A DNA stretch of 21,153 nucleotides from positions 1 through 21,153 of the forward strand of contig DHLY01000060.1 of NCBI GenBank assembly GCA_002405525.1, in the 5' to 3' direction. The position numbers and the translations under genes are program-made. Below are positions 1-7,646 of the stretch, piece after piece. Each line of letters begins with the position of its first letter. Position 1 is the first letter of the stretch. The notes beneath the pieces were generated by a model, which was given only the letters and a program-made list of their open reading frames with translations, had not been told where the DNA came from and searched no databases. This stretch comes from Proteobacteria bacterium UBA4656. GTDB lineage: Bacteria; Pseudomonadota; Gammaproteobacteria; Xanthomonadales; Ahniellaceae.

Positions 1-478
1 ATGTGACCGGCGAGGGAACGCCGGTCCGTCGCGCGCAGTCCAGCGCAGTCCGGGGCAGTCAGGGCGGTCAGGGCAGGGTGTCGAGAAACACCCTGCGGGG
101 GCGCGGCACGGATGTCGCGCTCGCGCATCGATCGCGCAAGCGATCGACACCGCGGGAGCGAGCACGGCCACATGCCGGACGCGCGACGTCGAGACGGTGC
201 GGGAAAGCACTTTCCCGGCAACCTGACAGACCGGCAGGTCGAGTGACTCCCCGACCCCCGCCCCGGCCGACGCAGCCATGCGGCGGGGGCATCGAGGGTG
301 GTTTCCGCGATCTCCTCGGGCCGGGGGAGCATCGGCGGCTGCGTTTCGACCGGCGGCAGGGTCCGCCAGCACGCCGCCGAGCGCGAACGCCCGGTTGCGA
401 TGCCCATCCCGAAAGCCGGCAGCTTGCTGTCCCGGAGCTTCTTCTCGTTCCTCCTCCGGCGCGTGCGGGGTCCGGCCG
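1..478. other. Gene-free structured region with five perfect hairpins
   Basis: No convincing gene is seen here; open frames crossing it have no domain, signal peptide or RBS. It holds five perfect inverted repeats in under 300 bases: 5-12/19-26 (8-bp stem, 6-nt loop), 73-81/88-96 (9 bp, 6-nt loop), 128-135/140-147 (8 bp, GCAA tetraloop), 200-206/211-217 (7 bp, 4-nt loop) and 255-262/282-289 (8 bp, 19-nt loop). None is followed by a clear T-run on either strand, so none is a textbook intrinsic terminator. From 300 to 478 nothing is recognisable. The region lies downstream of the minus-strand gene ending at 479. It may be the 3' region of that gene, a structured RNA or a dispersed intergenic repeat. 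Confidence 0.55.
33..69 (+). repeat. Four phased copies of a GSGCAGTC-like octamer
   Basis: GCGCAGTC occurs at 33-40 and 43-50, GGGCAGTC at 53-60 and GGGCGGTC at 62-69. The start-to-start spacing is 10, 10 and 9 nt, close to one helical turn. The array sits between the first two hairpins. It is too short and degenerate to be a CRISPR. A protein-binding array or a simple tandem duplication are both possible. Confidence 0.45.
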
Positions 479-1900
479 TCACCGCGCGGCGTCGACGCCT
501 TCGGCGATCTCCCAGCCGCGACGGGTCAGGCCCTGCAGCGCGTTCTGGGTGGCGCTGCCTGCGATCAGCACCTGCTTGTCGACCACCCGGAACCCGGCGA
601 CGTCGAAGAAGTCCGCGGTGGGCGCGCTCCATTCGAGCCGGTCGACCGGCAGCGGCAGGACGAGGCGCGATTCCGGTGCCCGTGATGCCGCGGCCGCCAG
701 CGCGTCGAGCGCCCCGGGTTCGCGGCGCGCCATGTCGAATACGTGCGGCGACCGGTTGCGGTCCGGTTCGCCTTCGCGGCGCGGCGGTTCGATCACGCGC
801 AGCGCCGGCGCGGTGCCGACCAGCAGCAGTTCGGCGTCGCGCAGTCGCAGTACGGCGAGCATCGCCAGCGCGTCGACCAGGTAGCGCACTTCGACCTCGG
901 CGTCGACCGCCGCGGCCAGTTCGATCACGTCGATGCAGCCGGAGGCGGGCTGCAGCTCCACCAGCGCGTCGACCAGGGCGGTCTGCAACGTCGGCGTGAA
1001 GCGGCCATTGCGGAGGAAGCGTTGGCGTTCCGCCTCGCCGCAGCCCAGGGCCGCGAGGCGCCGGTCGTTGCGCCGGCGCACTTCGGTGGGCGGGACGTCC
1101 CAGACCACGCGGTTGATGCGGCGCGCGGCGCCCAGCGTCTGGCCCGCCGCGCCGCCGAGCTGCCCGGCGGCGAGTGCCACGGCCTTGTCGCCCGCCAGCG
1201 CCGCCCACGCGAGGCTGTCCATGCGGCTGTCCAGCAGGGGATTGCTGCTGTAAGGGTCGACGCCCAGCCGGCGCGCCCAGGTGCGGCGCGCATCGCCGTA
1301 GCCGATCCAGTCCGTTCCCAGCCGCCACAGGCGGCTGCCGCCGCGTTCCCACCACGGGTCCGACGGCGGCTCGCGCAGGACCACGCCCGGGCGCGTCGAG
1401 ACGCGATCGTACGCATCCCCCGCGCCGGTGAGGACCTCGCCGGCGCGGTCGCCGCTGTCGTCGAGCGTTTCGGCGAGGTCGTCGAATCGGCGGCGGAAGA
1501 AGCGCAGCGCGCCGGCGGGCAGCGCCTCGAGCGTCTCCAGCGGGCGCGTGGCCACGCTGCCCACCGTGCCGGCCAGCCGTCGCGCGCTGGCGCCGGCCGC
1601 GTCCGCGGCGAGCGCGGCGTGGCCGGTGCGCTCGAGCGCCTCCACCGCCGGCAGTTCGGCGACCCGGATGCGCAGCATGGCGAGGCTCTCGGCCACCAGC
1701 GGCCCGTAGCGGGTGTCGAGTTCGAAGCGCGCCATGTGGCCCTCGATCCGCGCGCACGGGCGCACGGTGTGCAGCGGGCCGCTGAGCAGCGCGGGCTCGG
1801 CGAGTTCGACGGTGGGCACTTCGTCCGGTGCGGCGCAGGGCCGGGCAGCGCCGGGCGCGGTGATCAATCCGACAGCGAGGATGGCGACGGTGCGGATCAT
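479..1900 (-). CDS. Exported protein of unknown function (473 aa)
   Basis: The chosen ATG at 1900 gives an N-terminal signal peptide: a short basic start (MIR), a hydrophobic core to about residue 15 and a likely cleavage near residues 18-25. The mature part is rich in Ala and Arg and mostly helical. A charged segment is followed by a motif G-V-D-P-Y-S-S-N-P-L-L around residues 210-222 and a Gly/Ala-rich helix, then a V-P-P-T-E-V-R-R-R-N segment. I have the impression of a conserved hypothetical family with this VDPYS(T/S)NP motif but cannot name it. The C-terminal third looks like an alpha/beta fold (hydrophobic strands such as RLVLPLPVDRLEW and KQVLIAGSA). No catalytic motif is evident. It is transcribed divergently from the lipoprotein gene across a 160-bp gap. 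There is no strong RBS before the ATG, so the start is moderately certain. Confidence 0.72.
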   Translation of the reverse strand: MIRTVAILAVGLITAPGAARPCAAPDEVPTVELAEPALLSGPLHTVRPCARIEGHMARFELDTRYGPLVAESLAMLRIRVAELPAVEALERTGHAALAADAAGASARRLAGTVGSVATRPLETLEALPAGALRFFRRRFDDLAETLDDSGDRAGEVLTGAGDAYDRVSTRPGVVLREPPSDPWWERGGSRLWRLGTDWIGYGDARRTWARRLGVDPYSSNPLLDSRMDSLAWAALAGDKAVALAAGQLGGAAGQTLGAARRINRVVWDVPPTEVRRRNDRRLAALGCGEAERQRFLRNGRFTPTLQTALVDALVELQPASGCIDVIELAAAVDAEVEVRYLVDALAMLAVLRLRDAELLLVGTAPALRVIEPPRREGEPDRNRSPHVFDMARREPGALDALAAAASRAPESRLVLPLPVDRLEWSAPTADFFDVAGFRVVDKQVLIAGSATQNALQGLTRRGWEIAEGVDAAR

Positions 1901-2060
1901 GACCAGCGGATTGTCACCCGCGCGCCCCGCGCAGGGGCTGAACGAAGGCTGGCGGAATGCGGGCGGTCGGGGCGGCGAGAGGGATCCGCATCCTGCCGCG
2001 TCCCTGCTGGCGGACGCGATCCGCCGCTGCCCGGCGCGGAAGCTGTCCGGAGGAACGATG
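1901..2060. promoter_or_regulatory. Divergent promoter region (inferred)
   Basis: This 160-bp gap separates the starts of two divergent exported-protein genes and must hold their promoters or 5' leaders. No -10/-35 pair can be assigned with confidence in this G+C-rich sequence. The plus-strand end carries the GGAGG RBS of the lipoprotein gene. Confidence 0.35.
2049..2053 (+). promoter_or_regulatory. RBS (GGAGG) of lipoprotein gene
   Basis: GGAGG stands 4 nt before ATG 2058 and 7 nt before ATG 2061. The second spacing is the better one, so ATG 2061 was chosen. The two choices differ by a single methionine. Confidence 0.65.
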
Positions 2061-4352
2061 ATGCACATGCTGCGCGTACTGGCATGGCTGGCGCTGCTGC
2101 CCATCCTGGGCGGCTGTGTGCGGCCCGACCCGATCACGTTCAAGATCGACGGGTACAACGAGCGGCTGCGCGGCGATCGGGCCGCACTCGATGCCGCGCA
2201 ACTGGCCGTCGATCCCGCCGCGCTCCGCTTCGGGCCGTGGCCGACCCGCGCCGACGCCCTGGTGCGCGCGCTGACTCCGGCCCACCCCGAGGCCGCTTCG
2301 CTGGTGCAGTCCGACTGCTGGTTCATGGCGCGTGCGCCGCAGGGCGGCGGCGACGCGGTGCGCGCCGAATGGGAGGCGCTGGCCACGGTCACCGGCGACG
2401 CGCCGTTCGAGGACCCGGAGGACGGCCGGCTCGACCTCGGCCTGTGCCGGCTCGACGATCCGCAGACCCGCACCCCGCTGCTGCATCGCGAGCGGCGCTC
2501 GGATGCCTTCAGCGAGATCGACTGCGGCGCGGAACTGGGCACGGTGGTGGTGCCCGGGACGGGCAACCTCTTCCGCTGCCGCGAGGACACGGCGATCCTC
2601 GCCTTCCGGCTGACCGCGCGGCGCGACACCGCACCCGACCCGCTGGGGCGCTGCGCCGCGCCGGGATCGGCGCGCTACGCCGCGCCCGTGCCGATCGCGC
2701 ACGGCGTCGACTTCTGGAGCGGCCCGCACTTCGAGGGCCGGCAGGGCCCCGAGGTCGGGTCGTGCGGCGCCGGGAACACCCTGGTGCCGGAACGGGCCAC
2801 GGTCTACGAGATCGAATCCCCGCTCGGTGGCCCGCGACAGCGTTTCGAGCCGGCGCTGCTGCCGGTGGCGCGCGGCGCGCGGGTGGCCCGGCCGCTGGCG
2901 CCGACCCCGGCCGGCCACGCCTGGGCGACGCCGGTGGACACGCACGCCAGCGGCGCCTCGCGCTGGCGCGAGAACTGGTCGCCGTCGCTGCGGGTGGCGA
3001 CGGTGCGACTGGTCGGTTTCGATCCGCCGCTGGGGCCCGACGAGGTGCGGCCGGGCGCGGTACCGAAGCCGCTCGACCGCGCGCCCGCGCCGCGCCTGTG
3101 CATCGAGGACCCGGGGTTCGGTCCCGGCTGCCGGTGGACCTGCGACGATCCGCTGCCCGCCGACGGCGGGCTGGCCTGGCCCCTGCTGTCGCAGGGAACC
3201 TGCCGCAATGCGGCGGGCCAGGTCGAGGCGCCGCTGGTCACGCTCACCTATGCCATCGACCGTCTCGCGGCCGGCGCGCCGTCCGCGCCGCTGCGTTGGA
3301 GCCTGGCCGGCTCCGGCTGGACACAGCCGTGGCTGGAGTTCGAACTGGAAACCACCCTGTCGTCCGCGGCGCTGCGCGCCGAACCGCCGGCCGGCGATGC
3401 CGGGCGCCTGCAAGTCGGCCGCAGCGGGCGCGCCGCCTTCCGCGTCGACAACGTGGGCGTGCAGCCGATCGAGGTCACCGCGGTGGACGTGATCCCCGGC
3501 AGCGCGCAAGCGGCGGACTTCCGGGTCGAACTGCCGTTCGCACCGGTGCCGCTGCCGTTGCCGATCGAGGTCGAGCCCGGCGCCGGCGAGGCGGTCGTGC
3601 TGCCGCCACCGGGCGCGGAGGAGTTCCCCTCGCTGGCGATCATCCGTGGCGCGGCGCACCTGCGGATCAGCGAACGACCCGACCTTGCGCTGCTGCGCGA
3701 CGGCGTGTCGATCCATCGTCGCGCGGGCCTCAACCTGCGCGACGTGGTCGACGTGCGGTTCAGCGCCAAGCCGCGCCAGCCCGGTGCCGTGCAGCCGGTG
3801 GCGACGACCACCTGGGCGCTGCGCCGCGTGCCCTTCGTGGTCCAGCCCGGCGAGGCCTTCGACCTGTCGGTGCTGGCGCGCCCGTCGGCGATCGGCACGC
3901 GCCAGGTCCCGGTGCGCGTGCGCGGTCGCTCGACGATCGATCCCACGCGCACAGTGGAGATCGTGGTCGTCGCGAGCGCACGGGGCCTGGCGGGCCCGCG
4001 TCTGGTGATGGCGCCCGCGCAGCTCTACGTCAGCGCGCCGTCGCCGGGCGTCGAGCGAACGCGCTCGGTGCTGCTGATCAACGACGGCGACGTCGCCGGC
4101 GCGCCCGGCGCGCCCGTGCTGACGGCGGTCGGACCGGTGCCGGCGCAGGGTCTCGCGTTCCGGCTCGACCTGCCCGAGGGCGGCGCTGGCGCGCTGGCGC
4201 CGGGCGTGTCGCGACTGGCGCGGATCACGTTCCGTTCGCGCTGCCTGCCGGGGGCCACGGGGCTGGCGGAAGAGCGCGCCGAACTGCGCTGGCCGACGCC
4301 GGACGGCACGCTGGCGGTGCCGTTGCGCGGGGCGACCTGGTGCGGTCCGTGA
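2061..4352 (+). CDS. Surface lipoprotein with ASH/choice-of-anchor-D-like domains (763 aa)
   Basis: The N-terminus is a lipoprotein signal: hydrophobic core then lipobox L-G-G-C with the lipidated Cys at about residue 19. The residue after it is Val rather than Asp, which favours sorting to the outer membrane. Residues 20 to about 440 form a Cys-rich, proline-rich region without a recognised fold; its paired cysteines suggest disulfides in an extracytoplasmic module. From about residue 445 there is an Ig-like beta segment of the ASH/HYDIN or 'choice-of-anchor D' type (pattern F-R-V-D-N-V-G-V-Q-P-I-E-V). A similar module closes the protein from about residue 650 (R-S-V-L-L-I-N-D-G-D-V, ending in a hydrophobic strand and W-C-G-P). 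Such domains normally mediate protein contacts. The next gene, 83 bp downstream on the same strand, is also an exported beta-rich protein, so the two may be co-expressed. No enzymatic motif is seen. Confidence 0.8.
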   Translation: MHMLRVLAWLALLPILGGCVRPDPITFKIDGYNERLRGDRAALDAAQLAVDPAALRFGPWPTRADALVRALTPAHPEAASLVQSDCWFMARAPQGGGDAVRAEWEALATVTGDAPFEDPEDGRLDLGLCRLDDPQTRTPLLHRERRSDAFSEIDCGAELGTVVVPGTGNLFRCREDTAILAFRLTARRDTAPDPLGRCAAPGSARYAAPVPIAHGVDFWSGPHFEGRQGPEVGSCGAGNTLVPERATVYEIESPLGGPRQRFEPALLPVARGARVARPLAPTPAGHAWATPVDTHASGASRWRENWSPSLRVATVRLVGFDPPLGPDEVRPGAVPKPLDRAPAPRLCIEDPGFGPGCRWTCDDPLPADGGLAWPLLSQGTCRNAAGQVEAPLVTLTYAIDRLAAGAPSAPLRWSLAGSGWTQPWLEFELETTLSSAALRAEPPAGDAGRLQVGRSGRAAFRVDNVGVQPIEVTAVDVIPGSAQAADFRVELPFAPVPLPLPIEVEPGAGEAVVLPPPGAEEFPSLAIIRGAAHLRISERPDLALLRDGVSIHRRAGLNLRDVVDVRFSAKPRQPGAVQPVATTTWALRRVPFVVQPGEAFDLSVLARPSAIGTRQVPVRVRGRSTIDPTRTVEIVVVASARGLAGPRLVMAPAQLYVSAPSPGVERTRSVLLINDGDVAGAPGAPVLTAVGPVPAQGLAFRLDLPEGGAGALAPGVSRLARITFRSRCLPGATGLAEERAELRWPTPDGTLAVPLRGATWCGP

Positions 4353-4424
4353 GCGCAGGTCGGGCAGGCGAGAGGATTGGCGCGGTCGTGCGTCTTCAAC
4401 GGAGCGCGGCTGGCGCGCAACGAC

Positions 4425-4429
4425 GGGAG
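4425..4429 (+). promoter_or_regulatory. RBS (GGGAG) deciding the GTG start at 4436
   Basis: GGGAG lies 6 nt before a GTG that opens a complete signal peptide. An in-frame GTG at 4388 has no RBS, and the in-frame ATG at 4481 would cut into the hydrophobic core. This favours 4436. Confidence 0.6.
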
Positions 4430-4435
4430 CGGGAC

Positions 4436-6244
4436 GTGGTCGCAGCAGCGGCGAGGCGTCAGGGTGTGGCATGGCTGGCCATGCTGGCGGTGTCGACGGC
4501 GCAGGCCGCACCGGGAGCCTTCGTCCGCGGCACGATGCCCGCACTGGCCGACGAGGGGGCGATCGCCGCGATCGCGATCGGCGACCTCGACGGCGATGGT
4601 ACCGGGGATGTCTATCTCGCCTTCGCCAACCGCAGCGGCGCCTTCGGCGTGGAGACGCCGCTGGCCGACAGCCTGCTGCTGGGCGCCGGCGGCGCCTTCA
4701 GTCCGTCGACGGCGGCCGCGTTCGACGCGGCTTCGCCGGTGGCGGCGGTCGGCGTGGTGCTGGCCGACTTCGATCGCGACGGTGATCTCGACGTGCTGGT
4801 GGCCGGCGGCGGCAGCTACAACGGCAGCAGCGTGGTCGCCGCGCCGACCCAGCTGTTCCGCAACCTCGGTGGCGGCACCTTCGCCGCCCCGCAGTCGGTG
4901 GGCCCGCCGGTGCGATCGACCGGCATCGCAGCGGCCGACATCGACGGCGACGGCGACACCGACGTGGCGATCGCCCGCAGCAGCGGCCGTGTGGACATCT
5001 ATCGCAACGACACGCCGGTCGGCGGGGCGATCGCCTTCGCCGCCCAGCAGCAGATCACGGTGGCGGCCGGTCCCGCACCCGAAACCGGTCCGATCGCCTT
5101 CGGCGACTTCAGCGCCGACGGCCGCCCCGACCTCGTCGCGCTGCGGGTCGCCGACAGCGGCAGCGCGGACAACCCCCAGCCGCGCGGCGCGGTGTACTTC
5201 GAGAACCGGATCACCACCGGCTTCACGCAGACAGCGGTGGTGCCGCTGCCGGACGGCACGCCGACCGGGCTCGCGGTCGCCGACTTCGACCTCGACGGCC
5301 GGGTCGACGTGGCGGTGTCGGCCGCGCGCGACTTCCAGCCGCTGGCCGGGCCGCCCGGCGCCAGCCGCATCCTGCGCAGCACCGCGACCGGCCCGATGGT
5401 GGCCGAAGCGCGCTTCCCGCCGCACAGCCACACCGCGGTCGCCGCCGGTGACCTCGACGCCGACGGCCGGCCCGACCTGGTGTTCGCGCGCCGCCGCTGC
5501 ACGCCGACCTTTTTCGGCTGTCTTGACGACGACCTGGCGTCGCTGGTGATCTATTTCGGCGCCAGCTCCGGTTTCGTTCCCGGGCCGCAATGCATCGGCG
5601 CGCACGCCGACGCCGCGCGCGCGCTCGCCGTCGGCCGGCTCGACACCGACGCACTGGCGGACGTGGCGTTCTCCGGCCCGCGGCCGGCCGGCGGCGGCGG
5701 AGACGGGCTCGGCTGGCTGCGCAACGACGCGCCGGGGGCCAGCAACGCCTGCTGCCTGGCCGAGACCGCGGGCGATCTCGCCGACGGGGCGCCGCTGCGC
5801 GCACTGCGCGGTGCGACCGCCGCGGCGGTCGACATCGGCGCGCTGGCCCGCGTGCGCGACGTGCTGATGCCGGACTCGACCAGCGGCGCGCGCCTGCTCG
5901 GCCGCTACGCGCAGTTCAGCCCCGAAGTGGTGGCGATGATGCGCACCGATCCGACCCTGTGGCGCGACGCCGCCGCCACGCTGGGCCTGTGGACGCGCCC
6001 ACTGCGCGACCTGGTCGACGGCCGTGGCGCGTCGCGTGCGGTCGACCAGGCGATGGTCGACGCGGTGGATGCCTTTCTGCAGCGCCTGGCGTCGAATGGC
6101 AGCCCGGCGTTGGCCGGCGCGATCGCCGACGAGCGTTCGCGCCTGCCGGCATTCAACGCGCTGGTGGGGCTGTCGATGACCGAGTTCCGCGATGTCGCTC
6201 TGCCGCCGGACCTGGTCCTGCGCGATGGCTTCGAAGCACCGTGA
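4436..6244 (+). CDS. Exported FG-GAP/VCBS beta-propeller protein with DGFE C-terminus (602 aa)
   Basis: A GTG start gives a signal peptide with an Ala/Arg N-terminus, a hydrophobic core (AWLAMLAV) and cleavage after A-Q-A. The body has seven calcium-loop repeats of FG-GAP/VCBS type (D-x-D-x-D-G-x-x-D), near residues 49, 111, 168, 224, 283, 339 and 401. The seventh is degenerate (R-L-D-T-D-A-L-A-D). Seven repeats fit one closed integrin-alpha-like propeller. From about residue 439 comes a region resembling the CFI-box C-terminal domain: C-C-L-A-E-T-A, then R-D-V-L-M, then Y-A-Q-F-S-P. A helical tail follows, ending L-V-L-R-D-G-F-E-A-P. Family knowledge suggests a cell-surface or secreted adhesion or ligand-binding protein; the ligand is unknown. 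Two other exported proteins in this window end with the same DGFE box. Confidence 0.85.
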   Translation: MVAAAARRQGVAWLAMLAVSTAQAAPGAFVRGTMPALADEGAIAAIAIGDLDGDGTGDVYLAFANRSGAFGVETPLADSLLLGAGGAFSPSTAAAFDAASPVAAVGVVLADFDRDGDLDVLVAGGGSYNGSSVVAAPTQLFRNLGGGTFAAPQSVGPPVRSTGIAAADIDGDGDTDVAIARSSGRVDIYRNDTPVGGAIAFAAQQQITVAAGPAPETGPIAFGDFSADGRPDLVALRVADSGSADNPQPRGAVYFENRITTGFTQTAVVPLPDGTPTGLAVADFDLDGRVDVAVSAARDFQPLAGPPGASRILRSTATGPMVAEARFPPHSHTAVAAGDLDADGRPDLVFARRRCTPTFFGCLDDDLASLVIYFGASSGFVPGPQCIGAHADAARALAVGRLDTDALADVAFSGPRPAGGGGDGLGWLRNDAPGASNACCLAETAGDLADGAPLRALRGATAAAVDIGALARVRDVLMPDSTSGARLLGRYAQFSPEVVAMMRTDPTLWRDAAATLGLWTRPLRDLVDGRGASRAVDQAMVDAVDAFLQRLASNGSPALAGAIADERSRLPAFNALVGLSMTEFRDVALPPDLVLRDGFEAP

Positions 6245-6328
6245 GGCGCGCACCCGGAGCGTCCGCACCCCGTTGATCGGCGTCGTCGTCCGGCCCATCA
6301 TGGCGCGACCTCGCGCCGATCACGACCC

Positions 6329-7138
6329 GTGGAAATCCCCGTCGCTCTGTTCATGTCCGCCGATGTCGTCGGCTCGACCGCCTACAAGACCGCCGCGATC
6401 GACGCCGATGGCCGCGCACTCTGGCTCGAAGCCTTCGACACCCTGTTCCGCGAGCTGCCCCTGATCTTCATCGGGCAGGTCGCCGCCGCGGGCATCGACT
6501 ATGATCACGTTCCACGCTGCGGCGTGTGGAAGGTGCTCGGCGACGAGATCATCTTCATCGGCATGCCGGCCAACCGCATCGAAGCCGAACTTCTGAGCCT
6601 CGCGTTCATCCGCACGGTTGCCGCGTATGACCGGCGGATCGCGGGCCGCACCCCACTGCGTATCCGCGGCGCGTGCTGGGCAGCGGAGCTCGGTGATCGC
6701 AATCGCATCGTCGAGATCCCCGAGATGTTCGGCGGCTCCGACGGGCGCGCCTACGAGGACTTCCTCGGGCCCGACGTCGACATCGGCTTCCGGTTGAGCC
6801 CGCATTCGGTGCCGGGGCGGGTGATCGCATCGCCCAACCTGGTCGAGAGCCTCGCCGCCAGCGGTGCCTCCTCGCCGCTGCGCTTCCATCTGCTCGGCAC
6901 CCGGGCGCTCAAGGGCGTGTGCGGGGGACATCCCTTCCCGCTGATCCTGCTGTCCTGCGCGCGTGAGCCGTTCGACGGCGACGCGGGCATGCCGGTCCTG
7001 CCCGCCGCGCAGGCGCCTGACCGCGTGCGGCAGGATCTCGCCGCGCTGCGCCGCGAACTGCGCGACACGCATGGCGCCGTGATGGCGCCCGCCGTGTTCG
7101 AACCCACGGGCCGATTCCCGGGCCCGCCGCCGGACTGA
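6329..7138 (+). CDS. Degenerate class III nucleotide cyclase-like protein (269 aa)
   Basis: The N-terminal strand V-A-L-F-M-S-A-D-V-V-G-S-T-A matches the first metal-binding motif of class III adenylate/guanylate cyclases. K-V-L-G-D-E-I-I-F (near residues 68-76) matches the second, including the substrate-contacting Lys and the second Asp. The later catalytic segment reads L-G-P-D-V-D-I-G-F-R-L, where active enzymes usually have N-x-x-x-R. Asp replaces the transition-state Asn while the Arg is kept. It is followed by a typical G-R-V-I-A-S-P strand. No signal peptide or membrane segment is seen. The GTG start at 6329 keeps the whole first beta strand; ATG 6353 would cut it, though no clear RBS precedes 6329. 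It lies 64 bp before the RsbW-like gene and may share its operon. It may be inactive, bind nucleotide as a regulator, or be a divergent cyclase. Confidence 0.75.
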   Translation: MEIPVALFMSADVVGSTAYKTAAIDADGRALWLEAFDTLFRELPLIFIGQVAAAGIDYDHVPRCGVWKVLGDEIIFIGMPANRIEAELLSLAFIRTVAAYDRRIAGRTPLRIRGACWAAELGDRNRIVEIPEMFGGSDGRAYEDFLGPDVDIGFRLSPHSVPGRVIASPNLVESLAASGASSPLRFHLLGTRALKGVCGGHPFPLILLSCAREPFDGDAGMPVLPAAQAPDRVRQDLAALRRELRDTHGAVMAPAVFEPTGRFPGPPPD

Positions 7139-7202
7139 CAATCACCGGGGCTGCGCGGCCGCACCCGCTTGTGCCAAAGTGGGCGCAGACGCCGGGGGAT
7201 GC

Positions 7203-7646
7203 GTGTCGGACCAGCAAGCCTTCCAGATCGAACCGACCCGCGCCGCGGTCAGCGCCTTTGCCGACACCTTCGCCGGCTGGTGTGCCGCCCGCGGCGTTCC
7301 CGAGCGGATCGTGGGCGCGTTCCTGGTGGCGCTCGACGAGCTCCTCGTCAACCTCGTCGAACACGGCGGGTGTCCGGGGCCTGCGTCGATCGACGTGCGG
7401 CTGGACCGGGCTGCAGCCTGTCTGAGCGTGCGCGTGGTCGATCGGGGCGAGGCCTTCGATCCGCTGCTCGAAGCCCCGAACCCCGACACCACGTCGGCGC
7501 TGGAGGACCGCCCGGTCGGTGGGCTCGGCCTGCTGCTCGTCCGGCGCCTGATGGACCGCGTGGAGTACCGGCGCGCGGACGGCAGCAACCAGCTCACCAT
7601 CGCCAAGCACCTGAACCAGGACCCACGGAACGACCGCCATGCTTGA
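7203..7646 (+). CDS. RsbW/SpoIIAB-type anti-sigma serine kinase (HATPase_c_2)
   Basis: This is a 147-aa GHKL-fold ATP-binding protein of the kind that phosphorylates an STAS antagonist or holds a sigma factor or other partner. The N box is A-L-D-E-L-L-V-N-L-V-E-H (D45, E46, N50). The G1 box is V-V-D-R-G-E-A-F-D-P (D80, G82) and the G2 box is G-G-L-G-L (106-110). The family is normally about 140-160 aa, so it is full length. The GTG at 7203 has GGGGGA just upstream with a short 4-nt spacer; an in-frame GTG at 7179 would add eight residues but has no RBS. The end overlaps the STAS gene by 8 nt, showing translational coupling. No sigma factor sits beside it, so its output partner is unknown. Confidence 0.88.
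   Translation: MSDQQAFQIEPTRAAVSAFADTFAGWCAARGVPERIVGAFLVALDELLVNLVEHGGCPGPASIDVRLDRAAACLSVRVVDRGEAFDPLLEAPNPDTTSALEDRPVGGLGLLLVRRLMDRVEYRRADGSNQLTIAKHLNQDPRNDRHA

Noticed and set aside
33..96. Possible CRISPR-like repeats at the left end
   Set aside because: The repeats are 8 nt with 1-2 nt between copies; there are no spacers and no cas genes in the window.
743..4435. Very long plus-strand open frame running into the FG-GAP gene from upstream
   Set aside because: It is antisense to the gene at 479-1900 and out of frame over the lipoprotein gene. Its sequence is low-complexity Arg/Gly/Ala with no domain. The RBS and signal peptide at 4436 define the real start.
1914..4544. 876-residue minus-strand open frame over the lipoprotein gene
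   Set aside because: It is Arg/Gln/His-rich with no domain, exactly antisense to a gene with a lipobox and Ig-like domains. It results from G+C bias.
4025..6301. Long minus-strand open frame over the FG-GAP gene
   Set aside because: It is a mirror of the repeated Asp/Gly codons of the calcium loops, with no start signal or domain.
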